From the NCBI GenBank assembly GCA_017134815.1, contig CP071032.1:1856001-1920000 (forward strand): a stretch of DNA of 64,000 nt, read 5' to 3'. Under the pieces are notes generated by a model. That model worked only from the letters and a program-made list of their open reading frames with translations. It did not search any database and was not told where the DNA came from. Position numbers and translations under genes: made by a program. Within the stretch, counting starts at the first letter, position 1. Each line of letters opens with the position of its first letter. Source of the DNA: Lentisphaerota bacterium. GTDB lineage: Bacteria > Verrucomicrobiota > Lentisphaeria > Victivallales > Victivallaceae. Positions 1 through 8,678 of this stretch are shown here, piece by piece.

Positions 1-401
1 AAAGTTCGCTGCGAAAACTGATACATCACGATTAAATACACTGCGGACGCGGCAGCCAGCAGCAAAATTCCGTTCATCAGGCAAATTCCAGTCCATTTGC
101 CAAGCCAGATAGTAATTCTTGAAACCGGCTTGGAGACGACCATGTGCAGCTGATAACTTTCAACATCCCGTGTCATTATATAGCAGCCCAGCCAGACCGA
201 CGAAAGCGACAGAACAAAAGCTACTGAAGCCAGTGAATATTTCAGTGAAATCTGAATAAAACCACGCGCAGTACCATCGCCGGTTACGGTATTCGGAATT
301 AGAAAAATGCACAACACCAGAAGAGTCAGCAACAACTGGAAAATATGCGAACGTATCGCGTTTTTTAATGTCAGCCGTACAATCGCCCAAAAAGCTCTCA
401 T
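1..401 (-). CDS. ABC-2 type transporter permease (partial, C-terminus off the window)
   Basis: Reading back from an ATG at 399-401 gives an uninterrupted frame of 133 residues starting MRAFWAIVRLTLKNAIRSH and running off the left edge. It has an amphipathic N-terminus, a hydrophobic segment at about residues 20-37, a second at about 58-78, and a third at about 112-128. This layout, with the 'VVSKPVSRITIWLGKWTG' region between helices, is typical of NosY-like ABC-2 permeases that partner a single cytoplasmic ATPase. The ATPase gene ends 28 bases upstream, so the two are almost certainly cotranscribed and form one exporter. Substrate is unknown; the metal ATPase and SPFH genes upstream hint at envelope or metal homeostasis. 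Only the first half of the protein is visible. Confidence 0.8.
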   Translation of the reverse strand, partial: MRAFWAIVRLTLKNAIRSHIFQLLLTLLVLCIFLIPNTVTGDGTARGFIQISLKYSLASVAFVLSLSSVWLGCYIMTRDVESYQLHMVVSKPVSRITIWLGKWTGICLMNGILLLAAASAVYLIVMYQFSQRT

Positions 402-429
402 CTTATTACCTTAAATCCTGCAGTTATTA

Positions 430-1611
430 TCAGTTGAGCAGATCTTTGAGTTTTTCATTTGCTTCGGAAAGCTTTTCACTTTTCAAATTTGAAAACTCTT
501 CAGCAGCGGCTTGCTTTTCAGGCCCTTTTTCAACCGTCAAGCTGGAAGTCAACTCCTGAATACGCAAATTTTCCTGCTTAATTTTCTGTTGCTCCTGCTT
601 TTCATCAACTGCTTTTTTGGCTGCTGCCACCTCGGGAGACGGGTCTCCGCTTGCAGAAAGGCCGGCCAGGACCTTAGCTGCCTTATCGTCCTCCTGAAGA
701 TACTCCGCAATCCTGCCGCTGTTTACCACCCCTGAAGTAGTAACGCTTTCCGCTTTGGCTTTATCAATCACATCAAGGAAGAATTCTTCAAGAGTGCGCC
801 GCGGATGATCAATATTAAATTCCTCACCGGACAGATTTTCACGTAGAATTTTTAAAACTTTCTCAGTTATTTCCGGCTGCATTGCCGGGGTAGTAATCCT
901 GCTGGCTTCGGTTACTGTCAACAGATCGTTTAGCGGTCCCTCAGCACGGATTTTACCGCCATAAAGAATTATGACCCGATCACATATATCCTCGACATCA
1001 CTCAAAAGATGGCTGGTAATCAAGACCGTTTTACCCCGTTTCTTCAGCAACATAATCAAGTCCTTGACTTCCTTGCAGCCCAGCGGATCAAGACCTGAAG
1101 TAGGCTCATCCAGAATCAGCAGTGACGGATCATTAATCATCGCCTGGGCCAGCCCGATACGTCGCGCCATGCCTTTAGAGAACTCCCCGACACGGCGGCT
1201 GCGGACATGGCTGAGACCAACCATATCCAGAAGCTGTTCGCTGCGGTTACGGCGCTCTGTTTTGGACAGATTGAACAACGAACCGAAAAAGTCCAGAGTC
1301 TCCATTGCTGTCAGATACTTGTATAAATACGATTCTTCAGGCAGATAGCCGATACGCTTTTTGATAGCAACCGTTCTTGGTGATCTGCCGAAAACCGCAA
1401 GCTGCCCCGCTGTCGGATAAAGCAGTCCGAGCAGCATTTTTACAGTTGTCGATTTACCTGAACCGTTGGGACCAAGCAGGCCGACAACCTCACCTTCTCT
1501 GATCTCAAAATCAATGTCGCTGACCGCTTTGGCTTTTGGACGGTTCCAGAAGTCACGAAAGACTTTACTGAGCCCAACCGCGCTGATTACAGGTGCTTTA
1601 TTCTCAGCCAT
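430..1611 (-). CDS. ABC transporter ATP-binding protein with C-terminal coiled-coil extension
   Basis: 393-residue ATPase. Walker A is GPNGSGKST near residue 47, the signature is a variant FSKGM, Walker B is LLILDEPTSGLDP and the switch histidine is in ITSHLLSD, so all catalytic elements are present. The CcmA/NosF-like N-terminal 220 residues are followed by a family-typical C-terminal domain and then an unusual tail of about 120 residues rich in Lys, Glu, Gln and Ala, predicted by eye to be coiled coil. ATG is preceded by CAGGAAA. It lies 17 bases after the metal ATPase gene and just before the permease gene. It should energise the neighbouring permease; the tail may contact the SPFH proteins or dimerise, which is speculation. 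Substrate unknown. Confidence 0.9.
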   Translation of the reverse strand: MAENKAPVISAVGLSKVFRDFWNRPKAKAVSDIDFEIREGEVVGLLGPNGSGKSTTVKMLLGLLYPTAGQLAVFGRSPRTVAIKKRIGYLPEESYLYKYLTAMETLDFFGSLFNLSKTERRNRSEQLLDMVGLSHVRSRRVGEFSKGMARRIGLAQAMINDPSLLILDEPTSGLDPLGCKEVKDLIMLLKKRGKTVLITSHLLSDVEDICDRVIILYGGKIRAEGPLNDLLTVTEASRITTPAMQPEITEKVLKILRENLSGEEFNIDHPRRTLEEFFLDVIDKAKAESVTTSGVVNSGRIAEYLQEDDKAAKVLAGLSASGDPSPEVAAAKKAVDEKQEQQKIKQENLRIQELTSSLTVEKGPEKQAAAEEFSNLKSEKLSEANEKLKDLLN

Positions 1612-1628
1612 ATATATTTCCTGTCCTG

Positions 1629-3638
1629 TTAATTATCCTGATTTCCGGCTGTCGCGGCACTTTCCTCAAGAGTCAGCTCTTCACCGGTTCTGACCAGGCG
1701 CGCACTGTTAAAAACAATCAGCAAAGTGCTCAAAGTATGCAATATGGCCGCCCAGACCGGGGTCAGCCAGCCAAAAACCGAAAAAATCATGCCGCCAAGC
1801 ACAAACAACATGCCGACAAAAAGGTTCTGATTAATGATTATTCGGGATTTCTTAGACAAATACACCAACATCGGAATACGGCGCAGATCGTTGGTCATCA
1901 AAGCAACAGAAGCACTGTTAATAGCAATATCGCTGCCGATCGCCCCCATGGCTATACCAAGGTCGCCGGCAGCCAGAGCCGGCGCATCATTCACCCCGTC
2001 ACCAACTACAGCGACCCGGGCTGAATGCTTGATATTTTCAACATATTCCACTTTTCCTTCAGGAAGACATCCGGCTCGAAATTCGTCGATCTGCAGCTGA
2101 GCAGCCACGTTTTCAGCGACTGACAAACGATCCCCGGTAACCATGGCACAATGCCTGACGCCAAGCCCCTTAAGGTCGTTGATTATTTTGACTGATTCAT
2201 TGCGCAACTTGTCTTTGAAGCCGACCCAGCCGCACAGCAGGCCGTCAATAGCAATATAAACCACACTCATGCCATGGGCTTCATCATCTTCATGCTTTTT
2301 TATAACCAGCCCTTCGCTTTCAAGCCAGGCTGCCCGGCCGACCATAACAGTCTTTTTACCGAATACCGCATTTACACCTTTACCATGAACTTCTTTGAAT
2401 TCACTGGCTTCCTCAAGTTCTATGTCGGCCTCTTTTGCCAGCTTCTGCAGCGCTATTGCCGTCGGGTGATTGCTGTGGCTTTCTGCAGAGGCCGCGTATT
2501 TAAGCAATTCCGCAGGCGACATATCGCCAACTGGATTAAGTTTTACCACTGACAAAATTCCGTCAGTCAATGTCCCGGTCTTATCAAAAACAAAAGCCCG
2601 GATTTTGGCAGCCAGCTCAAGATGGCTGATATTCTTGATAAAAATACCCAGCCGGGCAGCAGCGGCAACCGCGGCGACAACTGCAGTTGGAGTCGACAGA
2701 ACAATAGCACATGGACAGGCTATGACCATCAGGGTTATCACCCTTGAGATATCCTGAGTGAACATCCAGGTCACAGCAGCCAGCATCAGGATTGTCGGCG
2801 TATAAAAACCAGCATAACGATCAATAATCCTGACAATTGGAGTACGTGAACTTTCAGCCGCCAGTATCATGTCTTTTACTTTACCCAGGGTAGTATCCTC
2901 GCCAACCTTGGTCACCGTCATTTCAATGACCCCGGTCAGGTTCTGGGTCCCGGCATACACTTCGTCATCCCTGCTCTTGTCCACCGGCAGAGATTCACCG
3001 GTGATCGAAGCCTGATTTACCGTACTCTCACCAGATATAATTTTTCCATCCACCGGAAAGTTTTCACCGGGACGGATTCTTATAACATCTTTAAGATTGA
3101 GCTCCAGAGCCTGAACTTCTACCTCTTTGCCATCCACAATTTTACGGGCTGTATTTGGAGTCAGCTTTATCAACTCTTCAATGGAGCGCTGTGCCCCGCT
3201 GGCCGTCCGACTCTCAATGATGATAGTCATCAGCAGGAAAAAGGCTATTAAACCGGCAGTCTGAAAATTTCCACCCGCCATCGCCGCCAGAATCGCCAGC
3301 GCCACCAGCTCATTCATATAGACCTGGCCTTTGATCAGATCCTTGATCGCAGTGTAGACAATTGGAAAGGCCAGGACGACCGAGCCAATAATCGCGCTGA
3401 ACATTGCCGAAAAACGCTGCTCCGGCATCCAAGTTTGCAGGATAAAAGAATTAACTATAAACAAACCGCCGAAAATAGCGATTGACAATCTTCCCATAGA
3501 GCGGTCATGCCCTGTCCCTTCAGACATATTCCCGCAAACCGGACAGGTCATGCCTGGACCATGCGAATGACCGCTGTGGTCATGATGGCGCCCGGCGTGG
3601 TCGTGTTTCACTTCTGCTGTAATCACGGCTTCAGCCAT
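1629..3638 (-). CDS. P1B-type heavy-metal translocating ATPase with His-rich N-terminus
   Basis: About 669 residues. All P-type ATPase motifs are present: TGES (actuator), the transmembrane metal site CPC in VIACPCAIVL near residue 306, phosphorylation site DKTGTLTDG near 351, an SNHP version of the P1B HP motif, MTGDR and GDGVNDAPAL near 545. The N-terminus has no classical CxxC HMA domain; instead it carries a His cluster (HDHAGRHHDHSGHSHG) and a CPVCG pair. The last helices contain HTLST where zinc and cobalt pumps have other signatures, so copper versus zinc versus other divalent metals cannot be assigned. The ATG at 3638 is chosen because AAGGAC sits 7 bases upstream; an in-frame ATG at 3653 is possible. 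It follows the SPFH gene stop by one base (TAA-A-ATG), implying translational coupling. Confidence 0.92.
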   Translation of the reverse strand: MAEAVITAEVKHDHAGRHHDHSGHSHGPGMTCPVCGNMSEGTGHDRSMGRLSIAIFGGLFIVNSFILQTWMPEQRFSAMFSAIIGSVVLAFPIVYTAIKDLIKGQVYMNELVALAILAAMAGGNFQTAGLIAFFLLMTIIIESRTASGAQRSIEELIKLTPNTARKIVDGKEVEVQALELNLKDVIRIRPGENFPVDGKIISGESTVNQASITGESLPVDKSRDDEVYAGTQNLTGVIEMTVTKVGEDTTLGKVKDMILAAESSRTPIVRIIDRYAGFYTPTILMLAAVTWMFTQDISRVITLMVIACPCAIVLSTPTAVVAAVAAAARLGIFIKNISHLELAAKIRAFVFDKTGTLTDGILSVVKLNPVGDMSPAELLKYAASAESHSNHPTAIALQKLAKEADIELEEASEFKEVHGKGVNAVFGKKTVMVGRAAWLESEGLVIKKHEDDEAHGMSVVYIAIDGLLCGWVGFKDKLRNESVKIINDLKGLGVRHCAMVTGDRLSVAENVAAQLQIDEFRAGCLPEGKVEYVENIKHSARVAVVGDGVNDAPALAAGDLGIAMGAIGSDIAINSASVALMTNDLRRIPMLVYLSKKSRIIINQNLFVGMLFVLGGMIFSVFGWLTPVWAAILHTLSTLLIVFNSARLVRTGEELTLEESAATAGNQDN

Positions 3639-3639
3639 T

Positions 3640-4776
3640 TTACTGTCCTTCATTTGATTTGTTAGGTTTACTCACCGGCTCAGGATTGAGTTTTATCCTG
3701 ACCTCCTGTTTGCCGCCGTCTTTTCTGGAACTCAGGATGTATTTCTGGTCAACCCCACCGATTACTTCCGAAATAGTATTGTTGTAAAGTACCATCAATA
3801 CAGTATCAGGATTATCTTCATATGCCTTTAATATACTTAGGAAATAAATTGCTTCGGCAGATACCTCAGACACGACTTCTTTCTCGTAAGCTCTTGCCGT
3901 CGCCAGAATTTCCGCTTTGCGGGCCAATACATTATTTTCCTCCCGCACCTGATATTCACGGGCCTTGTCGATCAGCTGCGATTTTGTGTTGCTGGCATTG
4001 GTCACCTCGCGAAATGCCGCTTTGGTGCTTGCCGGCGGCTCAATCATCGGCAGCTCAACACTGACAACCTGAATTCCGCATTTCTGTTTTTCGACCATAC
4101 CGGTAATCATACTGGTTACCAGCTGCTTGTACTCAGTCTGCTTATGGGTCAGTACGTCGTCAACCTCCATTCTGGCCGTAGCCTGAATGGCCGCATCACG
4201 CAGCATGGACCGCAGCATAGTGCGAGGCCCACGCGTACCCAGCACATAGCCGTCCTTCTTATCAATAAATACCTGATCAGACTCAGTAGGAACCGGCGGG
4301 CAGAAGAAATTCAAGTAATAGGTTTTAGGATTCACTATGCGGTAATTCAACACCCAGCGGGAATGAACGATGTTGGCGTCGCCGGTCAGCAAATATTTAT
4401 CCTGTCCCGGGACCAGCGTTCTGCTGGAAGTCACCCCCGGTATTGCACTGGTCTTCATACTGGTAAAATCGACGCTGATTGACTGCTGGTTGGTTTTGAT
4501 TCGGACAAAACTGTTTACCGGATAAGGGAAAAACCAGTGCCAGCCCTCTACATAAGTATTGACATACTTGCCGAACCGGAGAACGATAACCGCTTCCTGA
4601 TTTTTCTTAACCGTGAAATAACCGCCGAACGAAAAGAAATACACCAGCATCCCGACAATTATCAGAACGAGAAATATAAATGAAATCTGCAGGCTTTTTA
4701 CCAGCGATTTCAGCCCGGAATCAAACTGACCGTAATGGTCATGCTGCTCCGGGGTATTATGTGAATGAGTTGTCAT
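3640..4776 (-). CDS. SPFH/band-7 membrane protein, HflK-like
   Basis: 378 residues. A His-containing cytoplasmic N-terminus (HSHNTPEQHDHYGQ) precedes one transmembrane helix at about 29-52, then a band-7/SPFH domain starting VKKNQEAVIVLRFGKY. A long Ala/Glu/Arg-rich helical segment at about 255-310 matches the stomatin/flotillin coiled coil. HflK-type proteins form large membrane cages that modulate FtsH, but no ftsH is visible here. A strong ribosome site (GAGGAGG) precedes the ATG. It is the third of three consecutive SPFH genes and lies directly upstream of the metal ATPase. The general family call is secure; whether it works with FtsH or with the ATPase is open. Confidence 0.88.
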   Translation of the reverse strand: MTTHSHNTPEQHDHYGQFDSGLKSLVKSLQISFIFLVLIIVGMLVYFFSFGGYFTVKKNQEAVIVLRFGKYVNTYVEGWHWFFPYPVNSFVRIKTNQQSISVDFTSMKTSAIPGVTSSRTLVPGQDKYLLTGDANIVHSRWVLNYRIVNPKTYYLNFFCPPVPTESDQVFIDKKDGYVLGTRGPRTMLRSMLRDAAIQATARMEVDDVLTHKQTEYKQLVTSMITGMVEKQKCGIQVVSVELPMIEPPASTKAAFREVTNASNTKSQLIDKAREYQVREENNVLARKAEILATARAYEKEVVSEVSAEAIYFLSILKAYEDNPDTVLMVLYNNTISEVIGGVDQKYILSSRKDGGKQEVRIKLNPEPVSKPNKSNEGQ

Positions 4777-4796
4777 TGCCGCCTCCTCGAAGCAGG

Positions 4797-5717
4797 TTAT
4801 TTTTGTCGGACTGCGCCAGAATTGATTTTATCCGCGCTCTGTTTCAAAATATCAAACGGTGCCGAGTCGGTATCCAGAATTAAAGTGGTTTTTGACTTCA
4901 GGATTTTTTGCAATGAGTCAAGTTTACGCAAAAAAGCAGCCAGTTCCGGATTCTTTTTGAACACAGCATAATATTCGGCCGCTTTGGCATCACCTTCAGC
5001 CCTGATTTCTTTTGCCTTGGCCTCGGCTTCAGCCAGAATAAGCCGCTTTTGACTGTCAGTTTCAATCCTGATCTCTTCAGCTTTCTTTTTGCCTTCAGCC
5101 AGATAATTCGAGGCTACAACCTTGCGTTCCTGATTCATCCGCTCAAAAACTTTCTTAGAAATACTTTCCGGTATATTGAGTGCGTCAATGCCGACTCTGC
5201 TCACTTCTATACCATAGGGGGTGGCGCGCTGCTGCAGCTTTTTCAGGATATCATCCTGAATCTTTACCAGACACATCTTCTGGGGGTTGGTATTGATCAA
5301 TTGATCAAAGTTATACCGTCCCAGAGTTTCCAGTGTATACCCGCGCATCCAGTCATTAAGCTGCTCTTCACCGTTCTCAATCGTTTCCAGCTGCTCATAA
5401 AATTTCCTGGCATCGCTGATGCGGTAGTTCATAAAGACACTGACAAATACGTTTTTGCTGTCCTTGGTCAGGGTTTCCGCCCCCTGGCTGGCAGTAGTGC
5501 CGCTGAAGCAGCGAACACGATGATCAAACCGGAACACTTCCTGAATCGGATAAGGCCAGCGGAAGTGCAGCCCGGGGCCATAGCTGGCTTCTTCAGCTTT
5601 ACCAAAAGTTGTAACAACCGCGGATTCCGTCTGTTTTACCTGAAACGAAAACACCGCAATCAGGAATATTGCCGCGACAATTATTCCAAGAAGCATTGTA
5701 GGCCAATGTTTAATCAT
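4797..5717 (-). CDS. SPFH/band-7 membrane protein, HflC-like
   Basis: About 306 residues with an N-terminal membrane helix (PTMLLGIIVAAIFLIAVFSF) followed by an HflC-like band-7 domain: QVKQTESAVVTTFGKA, GPGLHFRWPYPIQEV, then the RVGIDALNIPESISKKVFERM region and the conserved AEGKKKAEEIRIE / AEAEAKAKEIRAEGDAKAAEYY helix near 210-250. This C-terminal half is the most HflC-like of the three SPFH proteins in the operon. The ATG at 5717 lies 11 bases after GGAGG; an in-frame TTG three codons earlier is too close to it. It sits between the other two SPFH genes, suggesting a hetero-oligomeric membrane microdomain assembly. Confidence 0.88.
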   Translation of the reverse strand: MIKHWPTMLLGIIVAAIFLIAVFSFQVKQTESAVVTTFGKAEEASYGPGLHFRWPYPIQEVFRFDHRVRCFSGTTASQGAETLTKDSKNVFVSVFMNYRISDARKFYEQLETIENGEEQLNDWMRGYTLETLGRYNFDQLINTNPQKMCLVKIQDDILKKLQQRATPYGIEVSRVGIDALNIPESISKKVFERMNQERKVVASNYLAEGKKKAEEIRIETDSQKRLILAEAEAKAKEIRAEGDAKAAEYYAVFKKNPELAAFLRKLDSLQKILKSKTTLILDTDSAPFDILKQSADKINSGAVRQK

Positions 5718-5762
5718 GTTATTCAAAGCCTCCTTTGAAAATTATTTTTTATTATATAAATT

Positions 5763-7736
5763 TTATTTTTTTGTAATTGAATCAAGATCAGCGTCAATAA
5801 GGTCAAGCCGCTGTTTCTGCTCAAAATTGAGTTCATAAACTTCATAAGGCAGGGTGCCACTGACAATGAATTTGCGAATGTCTTTCGCATCCTTTTCCAA
5901 CAGTGAAAGATAAGTCCGCAGTTTATACATATAAGGCATCACCAGATAGGCAGTTAACTGCTTATTGAAGCGTTCTGCTTCAGCCTCAGCTACTTTGGTT
6001 ACCCGGTTTTTATAAGATCTGGCATCCTCAAGTTTTCGCGTTTCCTCGCTTTCTATCTGCGGCAGAACTTTTTCACGATATGCCTTGGCGCGGAGTATTT
6101 CTGCTGATTTGGTTTCCATAGCGCCGATCACATCCTGAAATGCCGGAGCAACTTCTTTGACCGGCGGGTGAGCGTCCAGAATTGTAACCTCAACGATATC
6201 AACGCCAAGCCTGATCTTATCAGCACTTTTCTGAATCCGTGACTTAAGCGTTGCCGCTGCGGTCCCACGGCCATGTGCCATCACATCCATAAAATCAACG
6301 CTTGCCAGGTAACGAACAGCCTCCATTTCGCTGATTTTTTTCAGAACTCTGGCTCCATCACGGAAATTATAGGCAAAATTAATCAGGCCTTTCTCGCGAA
6401 TGCGATACTGAACCGGAATAGTAGCCCCAAGGAAAGAAACTGAAACTGAAGACCCGGAATCCGCAACCTCCCCGTAACTGTTATTTGCCTCAAGCTTCTT
6501 ACCGGCTTTCTTAGACTCATAATTCTGCTTGACCGCAACCAGAAAACGGGACTCCTTAGCAAAATGTTCTTTGGTCCACAAAACAACTTTTGGGCGCATC
6601 AGCTTGCCGTCCTTGTCAATCATCTTTGGTCCAACAGTAACCCGATATATTTTTGAACAGGAATAACGGGCGATTTTACCGAAAGGATAGGGTAACGTAA
6701 AGTAAATATTCGGTTTGAGCAGTTTTCTGGAAACAATTCTACCAAAATGCTCCTCAACACCAACCTCATTTGGACCAACCTCTTTTATACAGGTAAAAAC
6801 CCATAAAATCAGCAGCCAGACAATCAGCATCGGAAACAGGGCTTTTTCCACAAAACGATATACCCAGGTTCCGGAAACCTTGAAACCAAACTGGTAGTCC
6901 AGGGTCGCAGCAATATTGCGCATAACCCCGCCGGGTTCGGTAAACAGCGCCAGCAACCGGCTTTCAAAAACCGGACGCGGTTCTTCAAGAGTCCTCGGCC
7001 GATAGAATTCGACGACAAAAGCAACTATAAATTCAGCTCCGAGAATCCCGAATATTACCATCATTACCCTTGATACGTAATAATCCGCTCCAGGATATCC
7101 CCAGCCATTAAGAATTGAGGTTATTCCAGCCAGCAACATGACCATCGAGCCACATATCAGCCAGGCACCGAGTGGACTCATCCAGCGAAAAGTCTTATCA
7201 CGTGACTGCCCGACAAAAAAAGCCCCGGCAAAAACGGAAATAAACATAAAAATACCGGCAACAAAAGCTACATGCTGTGAACTGTCAGGCATGGCTTTCT
7301 TTACTCTTACCCCCCAGTAACGGGCAAACAGATATATAAAAATACCGGTAAGCAATGCCGCCATTACAGCCAGCACATAAGGAGCAAATTTTTTATAATT
7401 AGCAAAGGAACGGCCCGCGGTAAACCTGACATCCTCCTCAACATTAAAGGCACTGTTTTCCTTGCGCTGCTCAAGCAGGCGCTTTTCCTCCTCCTCGCGG
7501 GTTGCCGCAGTTGACATCAGACCGTAAATCACACAGGCAAAGGCAAACAGTGCCGCCAATGTATAAGGAATCACTGCCAGAGCAAACGTGTCGGAGCAAG
7601 CGAAGTTTTTTAAAATCCCCAGAGTTAAGACCAGAACACCAAGTACAGCGGCACCTATACCGCCAATTACAGACAACTTGGTCATCAGCCTGGAACTGTC
7701 TACTTCTTCACGAAGGTTTCTCTTTTTTTCCATCAC
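5763..7736 (-). CDS. Polytopic SPFH-domain protein (seven membrane helices plus band-7 domain)
   Basis: 657 residues, about twice the size of usual HflK. The first ~320 residues hold roughly seven hydrophobic helices (the last, MLIVWLLILWVFTCI, is in the usual HflK position). A band-7 domain follows, beginning VGPNEVGVEEHFGRIV, with HflK-like features (LKPNIYFTLPYPFGKI; VEVTILDAHPPVKEVAPAFQDV; the long charged helix AKAYREKVLPQIESEETRKLEDA). The N-terminal six-helix module is unlike canonical HflK. First gene of the operon; ATGATG start preceded by GAGG. A perfect 9-bp stem-loop lies in its leader. Probable role: scaffold of a membrane microdomain linked to the metal ATPase and ABC exporter encoded downstream; this is inference from context. 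Confidence 0.85.
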   Translation of the reverse strand: MMEKKRNLREEVDSSRLMTKLSVIGGIGAAVLGVLVLTLGILKNFACSDTFALAVIPYTLAALFAFACVIYGLMSTAATREEEEKRLLEQRKENSAFNVEEDVRFTAGRSFANYKKFAPYVLAVMAALLTGIFIYLFARYWGVRVKKAMPDSSQHVAFVAGIFMFISVFAGAFFVGQSRDKTFRWMSPLGAWLICGSMVMLLAGITSILNGWGYPGADYYVSRVMMVIFGILGAEFIVAFVVEFYRPRTLEEPRPVFESRLLALFTEPGGVMRNIAATLDYQFGFKVSGTWVYRFVEKALFPMLIVWLLILWVFTCIKEVGPNEVGVEEHFGRIVSRKLLKPNIYFTLPYPFGKIARYSCSKIYRVTVGPKMIDKDGKLMRPKVVLWTKEHFAKESRFLVAVKQNYESKKAGKKLEANNSYGEVADSGSSVSVSFLGATIPVQYRIREKGLINFAYNFRDGARVLKKISEMEAVRYLASVDFMDVMAHGRGTAAATLKSRIQKSADKIRLGVDIVEVTILDAHPPVKEVAPAFQDVIGAMETKSAEILRAKAYREKVLPQIESEETRKLEDARSYKNRVTKVAEAEAERFNKQLTAYLVMPYMYKLRTYLSLLEKDAKDIRKFIVSGTLPYEVYELNFEQKQRLDLIDADLDSITKK

Positions 7737-7761
7737 GACCTCAGATATTTATTGCCTTGAG

Positions 7762-7783
7762 GGATATTGCTAAGGCAATATCC
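7762..7783 (-). promoter_or_regulatory. Stem-loop in the leader of the SPFH operon
   Basis: Perfect inverted repeat GGATATTGC-TAAG-GCAATATCC, 26 bases before the first codon of the polytopic SPFH gene. It lacks a T-run on the minus strand, so it is not a terminator for the operon. It could be an operator dyad or a mRNA leader structure. The remaining 330 bases up to the tRNA terminator are AT-rich and show no gene. Confidence 0.4.
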
Positions 7784-8110
7784 TTAATTCCTTTTGTCTT
7801 TAAGGACAGGTTCAAAAATTATACCACTAATCCTGAATAAGAGCAAATTTATAAAACTAAATTATACTGAAAACAATGTTATGGTTCTGCTTAGCGGAAC
7901 GGCAAGACCAAAATGTATTTTTTGAAGAGTACCAGCCCACCGGCAAACATAAAAAAATGGAAAAGGCTTTAATTAATGAAAGCTTCCTCGCTTTTACCAA
8001 GTCTATTATGCCCAAAACTTAAAAGTATAATATTGCGCGCAAATTAACAAAAAGCAACCCCGTATTACAAAGTATGAATCAAAATAATGTATTAATTTAA
8101 ACAGTCAGGC

Positions 8111-8139
8111 AAAAAAAAGCCCTGTTATCAAACAGGGCT
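8111..8139 (-). terminator. Rho-independent terminator after tRNA-Arg
   Basis: Nine-bp stem AGCCCTGTT/AACAGGGCT with an ATCA loop. On the minus strand it is followed by eight T residues. It lies 41 bases after the CCA end of the tRNA. Confidence 0.85.
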
Positions 8140-8179
8140 AAAAATATATCATCAGGCCTTACACCTGGGAGAAACAAAA

Positions 8180-8256
8180 TGGTACGCCCGAAGGGACTCG
8201 AACCCCAAACCTTCTGGTCCGTAGCCAGACGCTCTATCCAATTGAGCTACGGGCGC
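8180..8256 (-). tRNA. tRNA-Arg (anticodon ACG)
   Basis: Complete cloverleaf on the minus strand: acceptor stem GCGCCCG/CGGGCGT (one G-T pair), D-arm with AGCTCAATTGGATAGAGC, anticodon stem TCTGG/CCAGA with loop CTACGGA giving ACG (read as ICG, codons CGU/CGC/CGA), T-arm with GGTTCGAGTCC, discriminator A and an encoded CCA. Decodes arginine. Confidence 0.96.
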
Positions 8257-8678
8257 ACATCAAACACGTCATTTCCGTGAATGAGCTCATAAGTTACTCT
8301 GAAATTGCCAAACGTCAAGCCGGGAACTGTATTTTTTCCGGTTTTTCTTTAAAAAATTTCTTAGCCGGTTTCAATGAAATTCGCATGGAAACTTTCAGGT
8401 GCATGGAGAATACTCTTTTCCGGGTATGGACGGCAGTCAAGGAAGATTTGTTTTTGAAGGAAAAACAAATACCTTGTAAAGTGATGAAAAAACTGAACTG
8501 CTGTTGACTGTAAGGGCGGAGTTCAGGCAGATCAGTAAAAAAAAGTGAGTTTTTTTTGCTAACCTATGAGAAATTTCAGTTTATGGCGTTAAATTACATC
8601 TTTCCAGGTAAAAATATTGTTATAGTACTGAAATATTTATATATATGAATTATAGTAATAAAACAAAAGGGCAAACCA
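8257..8678. other. Intergenic region, no supported gene
   Basis: About 420 bases between the divergent tRNA and the small basic protein gene. A 76-codon frame at 8277-8507 has no ribosome site and no recognisable composition, so it was not called. A weak promoter for the downstream gene is possible: TTGTTA at 8617-8622 and TATATA at 8640-8645, 17 bases apart. Confidence 0.4.

Noticed and set aside
3640-5717. Assigning hflK and hflC symbols to the two small SPFH genes
   Set aside because: Similarity is to the wider band-7 family, and the operon context is metal transport rather than ftsH or hfq-hflX.
8277-8507. 76-residue plus-strand frame after the tRNA
   Set aside because: No ribosome site, no signal or family, and unlikely residue composition; treated as chance.
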